Under the pieces are notes generated by a model that did no database searches, was not told where the DNA came from, and worked only from the letters and a program-made list of their open reading frames with translations. A DNA stretch of 64,000 nt, taken from positions 1,550,001 to 1,614,000 of the forward strand of contig NZ_CP098478.1 of assembly GCF_023702675.1 (NCBI RefSeq), written 5' to 3'. Shown in pieces: positions 17,657 to 26,001 of this stretch. Source of the DNA: Acinetobacter sp. C26M. GTDB taxonomy: Bacteria; Pseudomonadota; Gammaproteobacteria; Pseudomonadales; Moraxellaceae. The first letter of the stretch is position 1, and every line of letters starts with the position of its first letter. The position numbers and the translations under genes are program-made.

Positions 17657-20600
17657 TTAAGATGGATTTTTTTGTTTTGAGGAAAATAGCTTCTCAACTG
17701 CACCCAAAACAAAAATGAAGAACACGGGGACAAAGAAGATTGCCAGAATGGTGGCAGAAATCATGCCACCAAATACGCCTGTACCTAAGGCATGTTGGGT
17801 TTCTGAACTTGCACCTGAGGCGATGACCAATGGAATGACACCACAGGTAAAGGCAAGTGAGGTCATGAGGATTGGGCGTAAACGGAGTTTTGCAGCTGCA
17901 ACGGTGGCCTCAATTAAACTCATTCCTTCTTCTTTTAGCATCTTGGCAAATTCGACAATCAAAATGGCGTTCTTGGCAGATAAACCAATGATGGTAATCA
18001 AGCCAATTTTAAAGAACACATCGTTCATCATGCCTCGGGACATAATCGCCACAATCGCACCGAAAATACCAAGTGGCACCACCAGCATCACTGAAAGCGG
18101 AATCGCCCAACTTTCATACAGTGCTGCCAAGACCAAGAATACGACTAACATTGATAATGCCAGCAGGAAGGCCATTTGCGATTCAGATTGCTTTTCTTGT
18201 AGGGAAATACCAGTCCATTCATAGCCAATCCCTTTCGGTAATTTGGCAATTAGTTGTTCCATTTCACGCATGGCATCACCTGATGAGGTATCGAAGTTCG
18301 GAATACCAGCAATGCTTAATGATGGTCGGCCGTTATAGCGATTGTATTGCTGGGGGGCTTTACTCCATTGTGGTGTGACCACTTCAGATAAAGAAACCAA
18401 TTGTCCGCTTGATCCCGAGACTTTCAGATTCAAAATATCTTTCAATTGCATCCGTGATTTGGCATCGACCTGAACAATTACTTGCTGCATGCGACCTTGG
18501 TTTGGAAAGTCATTGATATACATTGATCCCATTGAGGTTGAGATAATGTCTGAGACATCAGAGAACTTCACCCCTAAAGCATTAAGTTTCTCACGATCAA
18601 TTTTCAGAGAAATGTTGTCGCCTTGCGGTAAGCCTTCATTCCAGACCATATAGAACTTTTTGTTCTTGGCAGCCATTTCCATGAGTTGATCTTGTGCAGC
18701 CAGTAGCGCAGGCATTCCTAAGTTGGCACGGTCTTGCAAACGTAAACTAAAGCCTGAAAAGGTACCCAGTTCATCAATCGCCGGTGGAAGTACAGCCATC
18801 GTAGCGCCTTCCTTACTGTTTGCCATGCTGGCATTGACCGCATTGGTCATTTCAGTTGCTGTTGAAGTACGGTCTTTAAAATCAGTAAGTGTGGTAAAAG
18901 CCACAGCCACATTTTGACCTGCGCCACTAAAGCCCCAACCCATGATGGTGGTGTTACTTTGTACATTAGGATTGTCTTTTAGACTGCTTTCAAATTCATT
19001 GACCACACCTCGCGTTCTTTCAGCAGTGGCATCCGATGGCAATTGGAATGACGTCAGGAACCAGCCTTGATCTTCTTCTGGCATAAAGGCGGTAGGCCAA
19101 TATTTCATACCAGCAAAGGTAATGCCTGTAATCACCACAAATATCACCATCATCGGAATGCTATGTTTGATGACTTTCAGTAGTATCAACTCATACTTTT
19201 TGGTGACTTTGTCAAAGCTACGATCAAACCATGCGAAGAAGCCTTTTTTCTGATGATGACCATCAATTGGTTTAAGAATCGTGGCACACAGTGCCGGGGT
19301 TAAAATCAGAGCGAGCAGGGCCGAAAATAAAATTGACACCGACATGGTCAAGGTAAATTGCTGATAGATAATCCCGACCGAACCACTGGCAAAGGCCATC
19401 GGTAAAAACACAGCAGCAAGTACCAAGGTAATCCCGATAATTGGACTGGTAATCTCTTTCATGGCTTTGGAAGTGGCTTCTTTTGGTGACAGTCCTTCAG
19501 TCGCCATAATTCGTTCAACGTTTTCGACTACCACAATCGCGTCATCGACAATGATCCCGATGGCCAGCACCATACCAAACATGGTCAGTACGTTAATCGA
19601 GAAACCTGCGAGTAGCATCACTGCAAAAGTACCCAACAATGCAATCGGTGCAACAATCGCTGGAATCAGGGTATAACGAACATTATGTAAGAATAGATAC
19701 ATCACAATGAAAACCAGAACCATGGCTTCAAGTAAGGTATGAATCACTTTTTCAATCGAAATTTTTACAAAGGGTGCAGTGTCATAAGGAATACTGAATT
19801 GCATGCCTTCGGGTAAGTTGAGTTTTAATTCCTCAATTTTTGCTCTTACTCCTTCAGCAGTTTTCACAGCATTAGCACCCGGACTGAGCTGAATCGCAGC
19901 AGCCGTTGCAGGTTTGCCATCTTCTAAAATCGCAAAGTTATAGGCCTGAGAACCGATTTCAACTTTGGCAACATCAGACAGTTTAATCACACTACCGCTG
20001 GTTTTGCTTTTTAGGCTGATGTTTCTAAATTGTTCTACATTGCCTAATTGTCCTTGTGCAGATAGGGGAACAGTAATGAGTTGACCTTGTTCAGCAGGCA
20101 TATCTCCAAGACGACCTGGGGCAATTTCAATGTTATTTTCACGAATGGCATTATTGACATCACTAATAGACAAGCCATAAGACACCAGTTTATTTGGGTC
20201 AACCCAAATGCGCATGGCTTTTTCTGCACCGAAGGATTGTACTTTACCGACACCTTCAACCCGTTTCAGTTCTTCGACTACATTACGAACCAGATAATCA
20301 CTCAGATCGACTTCGGAATATTGACCATTGGGTGAGTTGATTCCAACCAACATCAAGAAACCTGAAGATGATGCTTCGACCTGTAAGCCTTGCTGGCGAA
20401 CCACTTGTGGCAGTCGGGCTTCAACGGCCTTGATCTTGTTCTGCACATCAACCTGTGCCATTTCGACATCAGTTCCGGGTTTAAATGTTGCAGAAATTTC
20501 TGCCGTACCCGATGTATCTGTGGTCGAACTATAATAGAGCAGGTTTTTTACACCTGATAATTCACGTTCAATCAGAGTCACAACGCTGTCATTGATGGTT

Positions 20601-20770
20601 TTTGCCGTTGCACCCGGATAGGTGGCACTAATATTCACTTGTGGAGGCGCGACACTTGGAAAGCGGGCAATTGGTAGTTTGGGAATACTGAGTAATCCAA
20701 ACAAGATAATAAAAATCGCAATCACCCATGCGAACACAGGGCGGCGAATGAAGAATTGTGACATCATCAT
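17657..20770 (-). CDS. adeB: RND multidrug efflux transporter AdeB
   Basis: Inner-membrane proton-driven antiporter of 1037 residues that exports aminoglycosides, tetracyclines, fluoroquinolones and other drugs. The sequence follows A. baumannii AdeB almost word for word, beginning MMMSQFFIRRPVFAW, with the proton-relay Asp pair in IVDDAIVVVEN near residue 407 and twelve expected transmembrane helices around two large periplasmic loops. Its ATG overlaps the adeA stop by four bases (ATGA). A start at the next ATG (20767) would give the same N-terminus as the known protein. Confidence 0.96.
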   Translation of the reverse strand: MMMSQFFIRRPVFAWVIAIFIILFGLLSIPKLPIARFPSVAPPQVNISATYPGATAKTINDSVVTLIERELSGVKNLLYYSSTTDTSGTAEISATFKPGTDVEMAQVDVQNKIKAVEARLPQVVRQQGLQVEASSSGFLMLVGINSPNGQYSEVDLSDYLVRNVVEELKRVEGVGKVQSFGAEKAMRIWVDPNKLVSYGLSISDVNNAIRENNIEIAPGRLGDMPAEQGQLITVPLSAQGQLGNVEQFRNISLKSKTSGSVIKLSDVAKVEIGSQAYNFAILEDGKPATAAAIQLSPGANAVKTAEGVRAKIEELKLNLPEGMQFSIPYDTAPFVKISIEKVIHTLLEAMVLVFIVMYLFLHNVRYTLIPAIVAPIALLGTFAVMLLAGFSINVLTMFGMVLAIGIIVDDAIVVVENVERIMATEGLSPKEATSKAMKEITSPIIGITLVLAAVFLPMAFASGSVGIIYQQFTLTMSVSILFSALLALILTPALCATILKPIDGHHQKKGFFAWFDRSFDKVTKKYELILLKVIKHSIPMMVIFVVITGITFAGMKYWPTAFMPEEDQGWFLTSFQLPSDATAERTRGVVNEFESSLKDNPNVQSNTTIMGWGFSGAGQNVAVAFTTLTDFKDRTSTATEMTNAVNASMANSKEGATMAVLPPAIDELGTFSGFSLRLQDRANLGMPALLAAQDQLMEMAAKNKKFYMVWNEGLPQGDNISLKIDREKLNALGVKFSDVSDIISTSMGSMYINDFPNQGRMQQVIVQVDAKSRMQLKDILNLKVSGSSGQLVSLSEVVTPQWSKAPQQYNRYNGRPSLSIAGIPNFDTSSGDAMREMEQLIAKLPKGIGYEWTGISLQEKQSESQMAFLLALSMLVVFLVLAALYESWAIPLSVMLVVPLGIFGAIVAIMSRGMMNDVFFKIGLITIIGLSAKNAILIVEFAKMLKEEGMSLIEATVAAAKLRLRPILMTSLAFTCGVIPLVIASGASSETQHALGTGVFGGMISATILAIFFVPVFFIFVLGAVEKLFSSKQKNPS

Positions 20771-21936
20771 TGAGCTCCTTGCGTTGCAGGTGATGTGCTA
20801 TTGCTCGATGCAGGTACTTTCCACGCGGCGAGTTCCAGTTTTTGATTCGGCTGTATACGCTCCATACCTTCAACCACGATCTTGTCGCCCGCTTTTAGAC
20901 CCTTGCTGGCAATGTAGAACTGCTCATATTGTTGACCCAATTCGATTGGACGAATATCTGTCGCACCTTTGGCATTGATCACATAAACTTGTGGATCACC
21001 ATTGATATTGCGTTGAATGGCTTGGGCAGGGACGAGCAAAGCTTGAGGAACAGAAGCGCGGTCAATATTGACGCGAACATACATGCCTGGAAGGAGTTTG
21101 CGTTCTGGATTCTGCACTTCAATTCGAATGGTGACATCGCCCGTTTCAGGATCGACATTGATGTCTTCAAATAGCATTTTTGCGCTGACGTTATAAGGAT
21201 GACCATGACTATTCGAAATACGCACGGTCTTTTCATTGTTGGCTGATAACTCACCACTTTGCAGCGCAGCCTGTAGACGCTCATATTCACTAATCGATTG
21301 TTTTACATCGACATAGACTTTATCAATCTGCTGTACTGTCGACATGGTGTTGGCATCGCCTTGACTCACCAATGCACCTTCTGTCACAAAGGACTGTCCA
21401 ATACGACCTGAAATTGGTGCCCGTACTGTAGCATATTGTAGGTTCAGGTTTTGACGCGTGAGCAGGGCCTTCATTTGCGCAACATCAGCCAAAGCTTGAC
21501 GATATTCGGCTTGTGCATTACTGACTTCTTGCTTACTGATGGCATTGCTTGGCAGTAATTGTTCATAACGTTCTAACTGAACCTTTAAACGAACCACTTC
21601 TGCTTCTGCTTTGTGTAGAGAGGCTTGATTACTGTTCACATCGGCTTGGAAGGTTTCTGAATTAATTTTATAGAGGGCTTGTCCAGCTTTAACCTCACTA
21701 CCTTGGGTAAACAGGACTTTTTCAATAATGCCACCGACTTGTGGGCGGATTTCAGCGGTACGAAACGCTTGAACACGTGCAGGCAGGTTCTCGCTAAAGT
21801 TCACCGATTGTGGCTGTATATTGAGTACTGTGACTTTTGCAGGTGGCGCTTCTGTCGGAGCTGCATCTTTGGAACCACATGCTTGCAGCACCAGTCCGAT
21901 AGATAAGAATAATGGAAGTAATAGATGCTTTTGCAT
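20767..21936 (-). CDS. adeA: RND efflux periplasmic adaptor AdeA
   Basis: Membrane fusion protein of 389 residues linking AdeB to the outer-membrane channel. It has a lipoprotein signal (lipobox LQAC near residue 18-21), a barrel-sandwich/lipoyl region around 60-200 with a coiled-coil hairpin, and beta-barrel and membrane-proximal domains at the C-terminus. The start is the ATG at 21936 (MQKHLLLP), matching the known AdeA N-terminus; the frame extends to 22029 but would cover the regulatory region. First gene of adeABC, divergent from adeR. Confidence 0.94.
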   Translation of the reverse strand: MQKHLLLPLFLSIGLVLQACGSKDAAPTEAPPAKVTVLNIQPQSVNFSENLPARVQAFRTAEIRPQVGGIIEKVLFTQGSEVKAGQALYKINSETFQADVNSNQASLHKAEAEVVRLKVQLERYEQLLPSNAISKQEVSNAQAEYRQALADVAQMKALLTRQNLNLQYATVRAPISGRIGQSFVTEGALVSQGDANTMSTVQQIDKVYVDVKQSISEYERLQAALQSGELSANNEKTVRISNSHGHPYNVSAKMLFEDINVDPETGDVTIRIEVQNPERKLLPGMYVRVNIDRASVPQALLVPAQAIQRNINGDPQVYVINAKGATDIRPIELGQQYEQFYIASKGLKAGDKIVVEGMERIQPNQKLELAAWKVPASSNSTSPATQGAQ

Positions 21937-22003
21937 TCTGTCCATGCCTTGGGAGTTTTCGATGCTGACATTATTTTTCAGCAGTGTGTAACGATGATCG
22001 TTG

Positions 22004-22049
22004 AAATGTGGAAAAAGTGTGGAGATCAACAGATAAATCAGCGTATCAT
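22004..22049 (+). promoter_or_regulatory. AdeR-box direct repeat with -10-like element, adeA-adeR intergenic region
   Basis: Two TGTGG cores at 22007-22011 and 22018-22022 form a direct repeat with an 11-base period; the second copy reads AAGTGTGGAG, which I recall as the published AdeR recognition half-site in A. baumannii. Downstream, AATCAGCGTATCAT at 22036-22049 contains a -10-like TATCAT. The same module with identical spacing occurs upstream of adeS. The geometry resembles PhoB/OmpR-type activation toward adeR, while binding here can also regulate adeABC in the other direction. Confidence 0.75.
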
Positions 22050-22082
22050 CAACTTTGACTGAACCTTTGTGCTGATTTATTC

Positions 22083-22811
22083 ATGTTTGACGCCTCATTT
22101 TCTTTTGATTGCCGTGATAAGCAGATTCTCGTTGTAGAAGATGAATATGAGATTGGCGATATTATCGAGCACTATTTAAAACGCGAAGGCATGCGTGTGA
22201 TTCGTGCCATGAATGGCAAACAGGCAATAGAAATCCATGCAGCACAATTCGTAGATTTAATTCTGCTTGATATCAAACTCCCTGAACTAAATGGCTGGGA
22301 AGTACTAAGCAAAATCCGCCAAAAAGCACAAACCCCTGTGATTATGTTGACGGCGTTGGATCAAGATATTGATAAGGTCATGGCATTAAGAATTGGTGCC
22401 GATGACTTTGTGGTGAAACCGTTTAATCCAAACGAAGTGGTGGCGCGTGTACAAGCCGTTCTGAGGAGAGCTCAACAAAACAGTCAAGCCCCAAACAAGA
22501 ATCTGGTGTATAAAAACATCGAAATTAATACCGATATTCATAGTGTCTATGTGCATCAGCAAGATCGAAAAATCATGCTGAATCTCACCCTGACCGAATA
22601 TAAAATTCTGCTTTTAATGATTGATCATCCATACAAAGTCTTTACCCGCAGTGAACTGATGAATCATTGCCTCCCAGATAGTGATGCTTTAGAGCGTACA
22701 GTGGATAGTCATGTCAGTAAGCTCAGAAAAAAACTGGAAGAGCATGGCTTGCAACAAATGTTGATTAACGTGCGTGGGGTCGGTTACCGACTTGATCATC
22801 CTGTGGAATGA
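22083..22811 (+). CDS. adeR: Response regulator AdeR
   Basis: OmpR-family response regulator of 242 residues that activates adeABC. The receiver domain carries the acidic pair at 19-20, the phospho-accepting Asp63 in LLDIKLPELN and Lys near 112 in VVKPFNP. The C-terminal winged helix (about 145-240) contains LTLTEYKILLLM and RSELMNHCLP. The sequence closely matches A. baumannii AdeR. Unusually, the cognate kinase gene is not directly adjacent: an opposing membrane-protein gene intervenes. Confidence 0.95.
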   Translation: MFDASFSFDCRDKQILVVEDEYEIGDIIEHYLKREGMRVIRAMNGKQAIEIHAAQFVDLILLDIKLPELNGWEVLSKIRQKAQTPVIMLTALDQDIDKVMALRIGADDFVVKPFNPNEVVARVQAVLRRAQQNSQAPNKNLVYKNIEINTDIHSVYVHQQDRKIMLNLTLTEYKILLLMIDHPYKVFTRSELMNHCLPDSDALERTVDSHVSKLRKKLEEHGLQQMLINVRGVGYRLDHPVE

Positions 22812-22829
22812 TCATACTTGAATGTTGAA

Positions 22830-23102
22830 TTAATTGAAGTCATCAGATTTTCTGTTCTGTGACCTGACCGATTTAAACAAGCGTTTCAATCCATTTTTGA
22901 TGTTTGCCCAATATTCCTTACCCAATAGGGCAATCACGATTAACAGCAGAATTTCACCCCCAATCGCCATTGCTGTCATGATCAACGCTTTATGGGGAAT
23001 ATCTAGGAATGGAACAATTGGAAAAGCAAGCCAGTAAGCGATGACAATGGCCAAAAGAACAAAGCCTATTTTCTTACGTAGATTGAGTTTTGGTTTTGGC
23101 AT
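22830..23102 (-). CDS. Small membrane protein, transporter-suffix-domain type
   Basis: A 90-residue protein with a basic N-terminus (MPKPKLNLRKK), two hydrophobic helices (about 12-32 and 40-65) and a basic tail. It resembles the small 'transporter suffix domain' proteins found next to or fused with transporters; this is a recollection of family features, not a search. It is inserted in reverse orientation between adeR and adeS. A GTG three codons upstream (23111) is an alternative start. It begins about 65 bases from the second AdeR-box module, so it might be regulated with the efflux system. Confidence 0.7.
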   Translation of the reverse strand: MPKPKLNLRKKIGFVLLAIVIAYWLAFPIVPFLDIPHKALIMTAMAIGGEILLLIVIALLGKEYWANIKNGLKRLFKSVRSQNRKSDDFN

Positions 23103-23168
23103 TTTGGTCACATCAATAAGATTTTGATGTTGCTATTTTTGGAAAGATTTGAGGAGGAAGGATCTTTA

Positions 23169-23214
23169 AAGTGTGGAAAAACTGTGTAAATCCCTCAAAA
23201 AATCAGCGTATCAT
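23169..23214 (+). promoter_or_regulatory. Second AdeR-box module upstream of adeS
   Basis: TGTGG at 23172-23176 and TGTGT at 23183-23187 form the same 11-base-period direct repeat as upstream of adeR, preceded by AAG. AATCAGCGTATCAT recurs at 23201-23214, exactly 29 bases from the first core in both copies. From the first TGTGG to the end of the shared element 34 of 43 positions are identical. It likely gives adeS its own AdeR-responsive promoter. Confidence 0.75.
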
Positions 23215-23249
23215 GTGGAAAAGTTAGGTCAATTGATTGGAAAAATCCA

Positions 23250-24320
23250 ATGAAGAATAAGTCGGGTATTAGTAAGCAGTTGTTTATCGCATTAAGTATC
23301 GTGAACTTGAGCGTGACGCTGTTTTCGGTTTTGCTTGGCTATTTTATTTATAACTATGCCATTGATGTGGGCTGGATCACTTTAAGTTCTTTACAGGGAG
23401 ACTGGACTGAATTTCATTTTGTCGACTGGATTTGGTTATCTACGGTTATTTTTTGTGGTGGTGTCATTTCCATTATTATTGGCATGCATTTGGCTCAGCG
23501 TTTTATTAAACCGATTAATTTCTTGGCGGATGCCGCAAAAAAAATCAGTCAGGGTGATCTTTCTGCAAGGGCAGATGACAGTAAAATTCATTCCACAGAA
23601 ATTGCTGAGTTGATGCAGAACTTTAATGACATGGCGCAGCAGCTGGAAAGTTCGGTTGAAAATGCGAAAGTCTGGAACGCAGCAATCGCACATGAATTAA
23701 GAACCCCAATTACGATTTTGCAAGGACGCCTACAAGGCGTCTTAGATGGGGTGTTTCAACCAGATGAAGCATTGTTTAAAAGCCTGCTTAATCAGGTGGA
23801 AGGTTTATCGCATTTGGTCGAAGATCTGCGCACTTTGAGCTTGGTTGAGAATCAACAGCTCAGATTAAATTATGATTTAGTCGATTTGAACGCGCTGGCC
23901 GAGAAAGTACTCAAGCTGTTTGAAAACCGTCTGGAGAAAGCTCAGATTGTGCCTATACTTAATGTGGTGCAGACGCCTATCCGTTGTGATAGTCGACGGA
24001 TTGAGCAGGTTTTGATGGCTTTGATCGAAAATGCAATTCGCTATGCCAATGCAGGAACATTAAAAATTTCTGCAAAGCTGGTCTCGGATGAATGGATTCT
24101 ACAAATCGCAGATGAAGGCCCAGGTATTGTGCAAGAATATCAACAGGATTTATTCAATCCATTTTTTAGATTGGAACAGTCTAGAAATAAAGAATTTGGT
24201 GGTACAGGTCTAGGTTTAGCTGTTGTACATGCAATTGTGATTGCGCATAAAGGTTCAATCGAATATAGCAATCCGAATCACAATAGTGTGTTTACGATCC
24301 ATCTGCCTGTTCACGTTTAA
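23250..24320 (+). CDS. adeS: Sensor histidine kinase AdeS
   Basis: Inner-membrane kinase of 356 residues that phosphorylates AdeR. It has two transmembrane helices (about 10-35 and 60-80) flanking a short periplasmic loop, a HAMP domain (about 81-135), the phospho-accepting His148 in AHELRTP, and an ATP-binding domain with N box ENAIRYA, DEGPG and GGTGLGLA. The Thr in the H-box (the site of known overexpression mutations in A. baumannii) is intact. It is separated from adeR by an opposing gene and has its own upstream AdeR-type repeat. Confidence 0.94.
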   Translation: MKNKSGISKQLFIALSIVNLSVTLFSVLLGYFIYNYAIDVGWITLSSLQGDWTEFHFVDWIWLSTVIFCGGVISIIIGMHLAQRFIKPINFLADAAKKISQGDLSARADDSKIHSTEIAELMQNFNDMAQQLESSVENAKVWNAAIAHELRTPITILQGRLQGVLDGVFQPDEALFKSLLNQVEGLSHLVEDLRTLSLVENQQLRLNYDLVDLNALAEKVLKLFENRLEKAQIVPILNVVQTPIRCDSRRIEQVLMALIENAIRYANAGTLKISAKLVSDEWILQIADEGPGIVQEYQQDLFNPFFRLEQSRNKEFGGTGLGLAVVHAIVIAHKGSIEYSNPNHNSVFTIHLPVHV

Positions 24321-24386
24321 TCTAAGTGATTTAGACGATTGTTAGCGTTCGACTATGCTCATAAATATCTGCTATGAATAAAAGAA

Positions 24387-24431
24387 GTGGTGTTGATTTA
24401 TCACCACCTCCTCAACAGAATCATGCTGTTG
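24387..24431. repeat. Two adjacent dyads upstream of the flavin monooxygenase gene
   Basis: GTGGTG at 24387-24392 pairs with CACCAC at 24402-24407; CAACAG at 24413-24418 pairs with CTGTTG at 24426-24431. They lie 60-100 bases upstream of a sigma-54-like element, where enhancer-binding activators usually bind, but the first could also be a weak adeS terminator. Confidence 0.4.
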
Positions 24432-24489
24432 CTGAAACATCGATAAAATTAATAATTTTTAATCGATTGATATTTATAAATAAAAAACA

Positions 24490-24505
24490 TGGCATTCAAT
24501 TTGTA
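24490..24505 (+). promoter_or_regulatory. Imperfect sigma-54 promoter-like element
   Basis: TGGCATTCAATTTGTA has the -24 GG and correct 10-base spacing to a -12 element, but that element is GT instead of the nearly invariant GC. It lies about 52 bases before the monooxygenase start and may be a weak sigma-54 promoter of the same regulon as the one at 27290. Confidence 0.45.
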
Positions 24506-24556
24506 TTAACCACAGTGAAAGATAAATTGTGTTGAATAACAAATTTGGAGCAGAAC

Positions 24557-25912
24557 ATGAGTAGAAAAATTCGATTAGGTGCATTTATCCCTGCCACTGG
24601 ACAACATGTTGCCGCATGGCGACATCCAGAGTCGCAACCAAGCAAAGCAGTGGATTTTGATTTTATTAAAGAGCAGGCACAACTTGCGGAAAAAGGCTTA
24701 TTTGATGCCTATTTTTTGGCAGATGGCCTAGCCGTTAATTTTGGACAAGCTGAGAAAACAGGTTATAGCGATAAAGTGGCAGGCTTTGAACCAGTCACCT
24801 TGTTTGCCGCTTTATCGACAGTGACCAAGCATATCGGTTTTATTGCCACGGCATCGACTACTTATGAAGAACCGTATTTATTGGCGCGTAAATTTGCTTC
24901 GCTAGATCATCTCAGTCATGGTCGAGCGGGCTGGAATGTGGTGACCTCAGCGTCGGAAGCAGCTGCAGCCAATTTTGGTTATGAGCAACAAATTCCGCAT
25001 GCTGAGCGTTATGAGCGTGCTCAAGAATATGTCGATCTAATTAAAAAGCTGTGGGACAGTTGGGAAGATGATGCCTTTATTCATGACAAGGCATCAGGTG
25101 TGTTTTATGATCCTGAGAAAGTTCATAACCCGAATCACAAAGGTAAATACTATGCGGTGAAAGGTGCATTGAATGTCCCGCGTACACCACAAGGTTATCC
25201 TGTGATTGTACAAGCGGGACAATCTGGGCCTGGACGTGATCTTGCAGCCCGTTATGCTGAAGTCATTTTCACGGCCAATCAAAAGCTGGAAGATGCACAA
25301 GAGTTTTATCGTGACGTAAAAAGTCGTTTAGCCAAATATGGGCGTTCAGCCGATGAACTTTTAATTTTACCGGGCGTTTCTGCGTTTGTGGGTCGTACTG
25401 AAGAAGAAGCGCGTGCCAAATATCAACAGCTCACGGACCTGATTCATCCAGAAGCAGGGCTTGCCTTGTTGAGTGGGTTAAGTGGTGGCTTTGATTTTTC
25501 AGGTTATGATCTAGATGGTCCATTCCCTGAGTTAGGCGAAGGCCAAGGCATGGTGAGTCGTCCTGCTCTAATCGCAGATATTGCCAAGAAAAACAATTTC
25601 AGTATCCGTCAGTTGTATGAATGGGTGGCGGGTGCACGTGGGCATTGGCAACTAATTGGTACACCTGAGCAGATCGTCGATCAATTACAACAATGGTTTG
25701 AAAATGAAGCCGCGGATGGTTTTAATATTTTGCCACCAAGTACACCTGCTGGGTTAAACGATTTTGTTGAATTGATTGTGCCAGAGCTACAACGCCGTGG
25801 CCTATTCCGTACCGAATATGAAGGAACGACCTTACGTGAAAATCTCGGCTTGGCCCGTCCAGAAAATCAATATGTCATTGCTCGACAAGCTGAAAAAAAC
25901 AAAGCCAGTTAA
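24557..25912 (+). CDS. LLM-class FMN-dependent monooxygenase, NtaA/SnaA/DszA family
   Basis: A 451-residue bacterial-luciferase-like monooxygenase that uses reduced FMN from a separate reductase and oxygen, typically to cleave C-S or C-N bonds. Visible features are the N-terminal RLGAFIP strand, the FLADG segment near residue 53, and SHGRAGWNVVTS near 124, which is diagnostic of the NtaA/SnaA/SoxA/DszA branch. The start is the ATG at 24557 with GGAG six bases upstream. No flavin reductase is adjacent. Its position ahead of sulfur-type ABC transporters suggests desulfurisation of an organosulfur compound; the substrate is not known. Confidence 0.85.
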   Translation: MSRKIRLGAFIPATGQHVAAWRHPESQPSKAVDFDFIKEQAQLAEKGLFDAYFLADGLAVNFGQAEKTGYSDKVAGFEPVTLFAALSTVTKHIGFIATASTTYEEPYLLARKFASLDHLSHGRAGWNVVTSASEAAAANFGYEQQIPHAERYERAQEYVDLIKKLWDSWEDDAFIHDKASGVFYDPEKVHNPNHKGKYYAVKGALNVPRTPQGYPVIVQAGQSGPGRDLAARYAEVIFTANQKLEDAQEFYRDVKSRLAKYGRSADELLILPGVSAFVGRTEEEARAKYQQLTDLIHPEAGLALLSGLSGGFDFSGYDLDGPFPELGEGQGMVSRPALIADIAKKNNFSIRQLYEWVAGARGHWQLIGTPEQIVDQLQQWFENEAADGFNILPPSTPAGLNDFVELIVPELQRRGLFRTEYEGTTLRENLGLARPENQYVIARQAEKNKAS

Positions 25913-26001
25913 AATAATGTTAAAACTAAATCATGAATCTAAGCAACAAGGGCGACTGTTAAGCGTCACTCTTGTGTCGTCACAATAGAATTGAGTGAAA
26001 A

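Noticed and set aside
17715..18224. Long open frame (169 codons) on the + strand inside adeB
   Set aside because: It is antisense to a highly conserved transporter gene, has no ribosome-binding site and its composition mirrors the codon pattern of adeB.
21937..22029. Extended AdeA N-terminus of 31 residues
   Set aside because: It would cover the AdeR box region, and the known AdeA begins at MQKHLLLP with a lipoprotein signal.
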